Assembly: GCA_030609785.1 (NCBI GenBank)
Contig: JAUWTC010000217.1
Span: forward strand, 1-5,385
Origin: Holophagae bacterium
GTDB lineage: Bacteria > Acidobacteriota > Thermoanaerobaculia > Thermoanaerobaculales > Sulfomarinibacteraceae
Length of the DNA: 5,385 bases
Direction: 5' to 3'
Numbering within the stretch: the first letter of the stretch is position 1; every line of letters starts with the position of its first letter. Shown here one piece after another: positions 4,969 through 5,385 of this stretch. The notes beneath the pieces are model-generated. The model was not told where the DNA came from. It was given only the letters and a program-made list of their open reading frames with translations, and searched no databases. The position numbers and the translations under genes were made by a program.

Positions 4969-5385
4969 AGACCGAAGTGGTTAACTGGTTGTTCCATCCG
5001 GTGACCCTGACACTGGTCGGTGCGTTGATCTTCATCGTCATGCTGGTGGCCGAGATTCTTCAGCGGAGGCTTTCGGAGTTCGGTAACGTCCGCTTCCAGG
5101 GTTTGGTTGAGGACCACGATGAGTTGCTGGCACTTGGCAGCCAGGAGCAAGTTGTCCTGTCTCCGGTTCTCACCGCCCTGCGGTGGATTCAGATGGTCAG
5201 TCTGATCCTCGTATGGACCTTGCTGTTCTTCGGCGCGGGCCTCGGTGCGCTCTGGGCATTTGGGTCGGCATTCGGAGTGCTGGCGGCCGTGGCCTTGCTG
5301 GCCCAATGGCCGTTCGGGGGCTTGAGCGAAAGCGGGGTTGCGAGAATTTTACGGATCCTGCGGCCCCTGGTGGCGCCGATCGCGC
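4965..5385 (+). CDS. CorC/HlyC-like membrane protein, N-terminal part (cut by window end)
   Basis: Only the first 140 codons are inside the window. ATG 4965 overlaps the ybeY stop as ATGA; a weak GGGA lies 9 nt upstream. The visible part has a hydrophobic segment at residues 14-30 (VTLTLVGALIFIVMLVAEIL), an acidic soluble stretch (about 32-68), then two close hydrophobic segments (about 73-115), followed by GLSESGVARILRILRPLVAPI. This resembles the N-terminal DUF21/CNNM membrane domain of CorC/HlyC proteins, linked to Mg2+ or Co2+ transport, where an amphipathic 'ARxLxxLxxPL' helix follows the membrane part. These proteins usually continue with two CBS domains and a C-terminal CorC domain, which cannot be checked here. 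Position after ybeY supports the call, since ybeY-corC neighbours are widespread. Sequence similarity by eye is only moderate, so another small membrane family remains possible. Confidence 0.6.
   Translation, partial: MKTEVVNWLFHPVTLTLVGALIFIVMLVAEILQRRLSEFGNVRFQGLVEDHDELLALGSQEQVVLSPVLTALRWIQMVSLILVWTLLFFGAGLGALWAFGSAFGVLAAVALLAQWPFGGLSESGVARILRILRPLVAPIA

Overview
The window is GC-rich bacterial chromosomal DNA with one strand in use. It holds an adenosylcobalamin-related gene, then a tight four-gene run phoH - pgpH-type HD phosphodiesterase - ybeY - CorC/HlyC-like membrane protein (cut by the window end). This gene order is a widespread housekeeping arrangement. The protein style (YbeY ending in HLSGYDH followed by KGEM, a 7TM-HD protein between phoH and ybeY) and the repeat-laden spacer suggest a free-living, possibly uncultured Gram-negative-type lineage such as Acidobacteriota or a neighbouring phylum. 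That placement is an inference from style and was not tested.

Region by region: bases 1-571 hold no gene I can support. The stretch contains small hairpins (40-120), a TTTAGGG-like direct repeat (151-181), two diverged copies of a CGCAAAGGA-type repeat (199-226 and 361-387), a 12-bp palindrome (332-343) and two heptamer arrays facing each other (290-320 and 464-498). Short ORFs there only translate the repeats. Bases 572-1114 encode a PduO-type ATP:cob(I)alamin adenosyltransferase. Bases 1115-1307 are a spacer with a hairpin (1200-1220), a possible 25-codon leader ORF ending in a TGATG overlap with phoH, and a strong stem-loop (1275-1294) just before the phoH ribosome binding site. From 1308 to the window end the genes are chained by 4-bp overlaps (GTGA, TTGA, ATGA), which implies one transcript with translational coupling.

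PhoH (ATPase linked to RNA metabolism) and YbeY (endoribonuclease for rRNA maturation and quality control) act on RNA. The 7TM-HD protein is a membrane phosphodiesterase whose studied relative degrades c-di-AMP, and the last gene looks like a CorC/CNNM-type membrane protein.

The most notable observation is that ybeY is broken by a single in-frame TAA (4861-4863), four codons before its HGxLHLxGYDH metal motif, while the rest of the reading frame is intact through to the ATGA overlap with the next gene. This is a nonsense mutation, a base-calling or assembly error, or, less likely, recoding. I do not see evidence for an entirely new biological system in this window.
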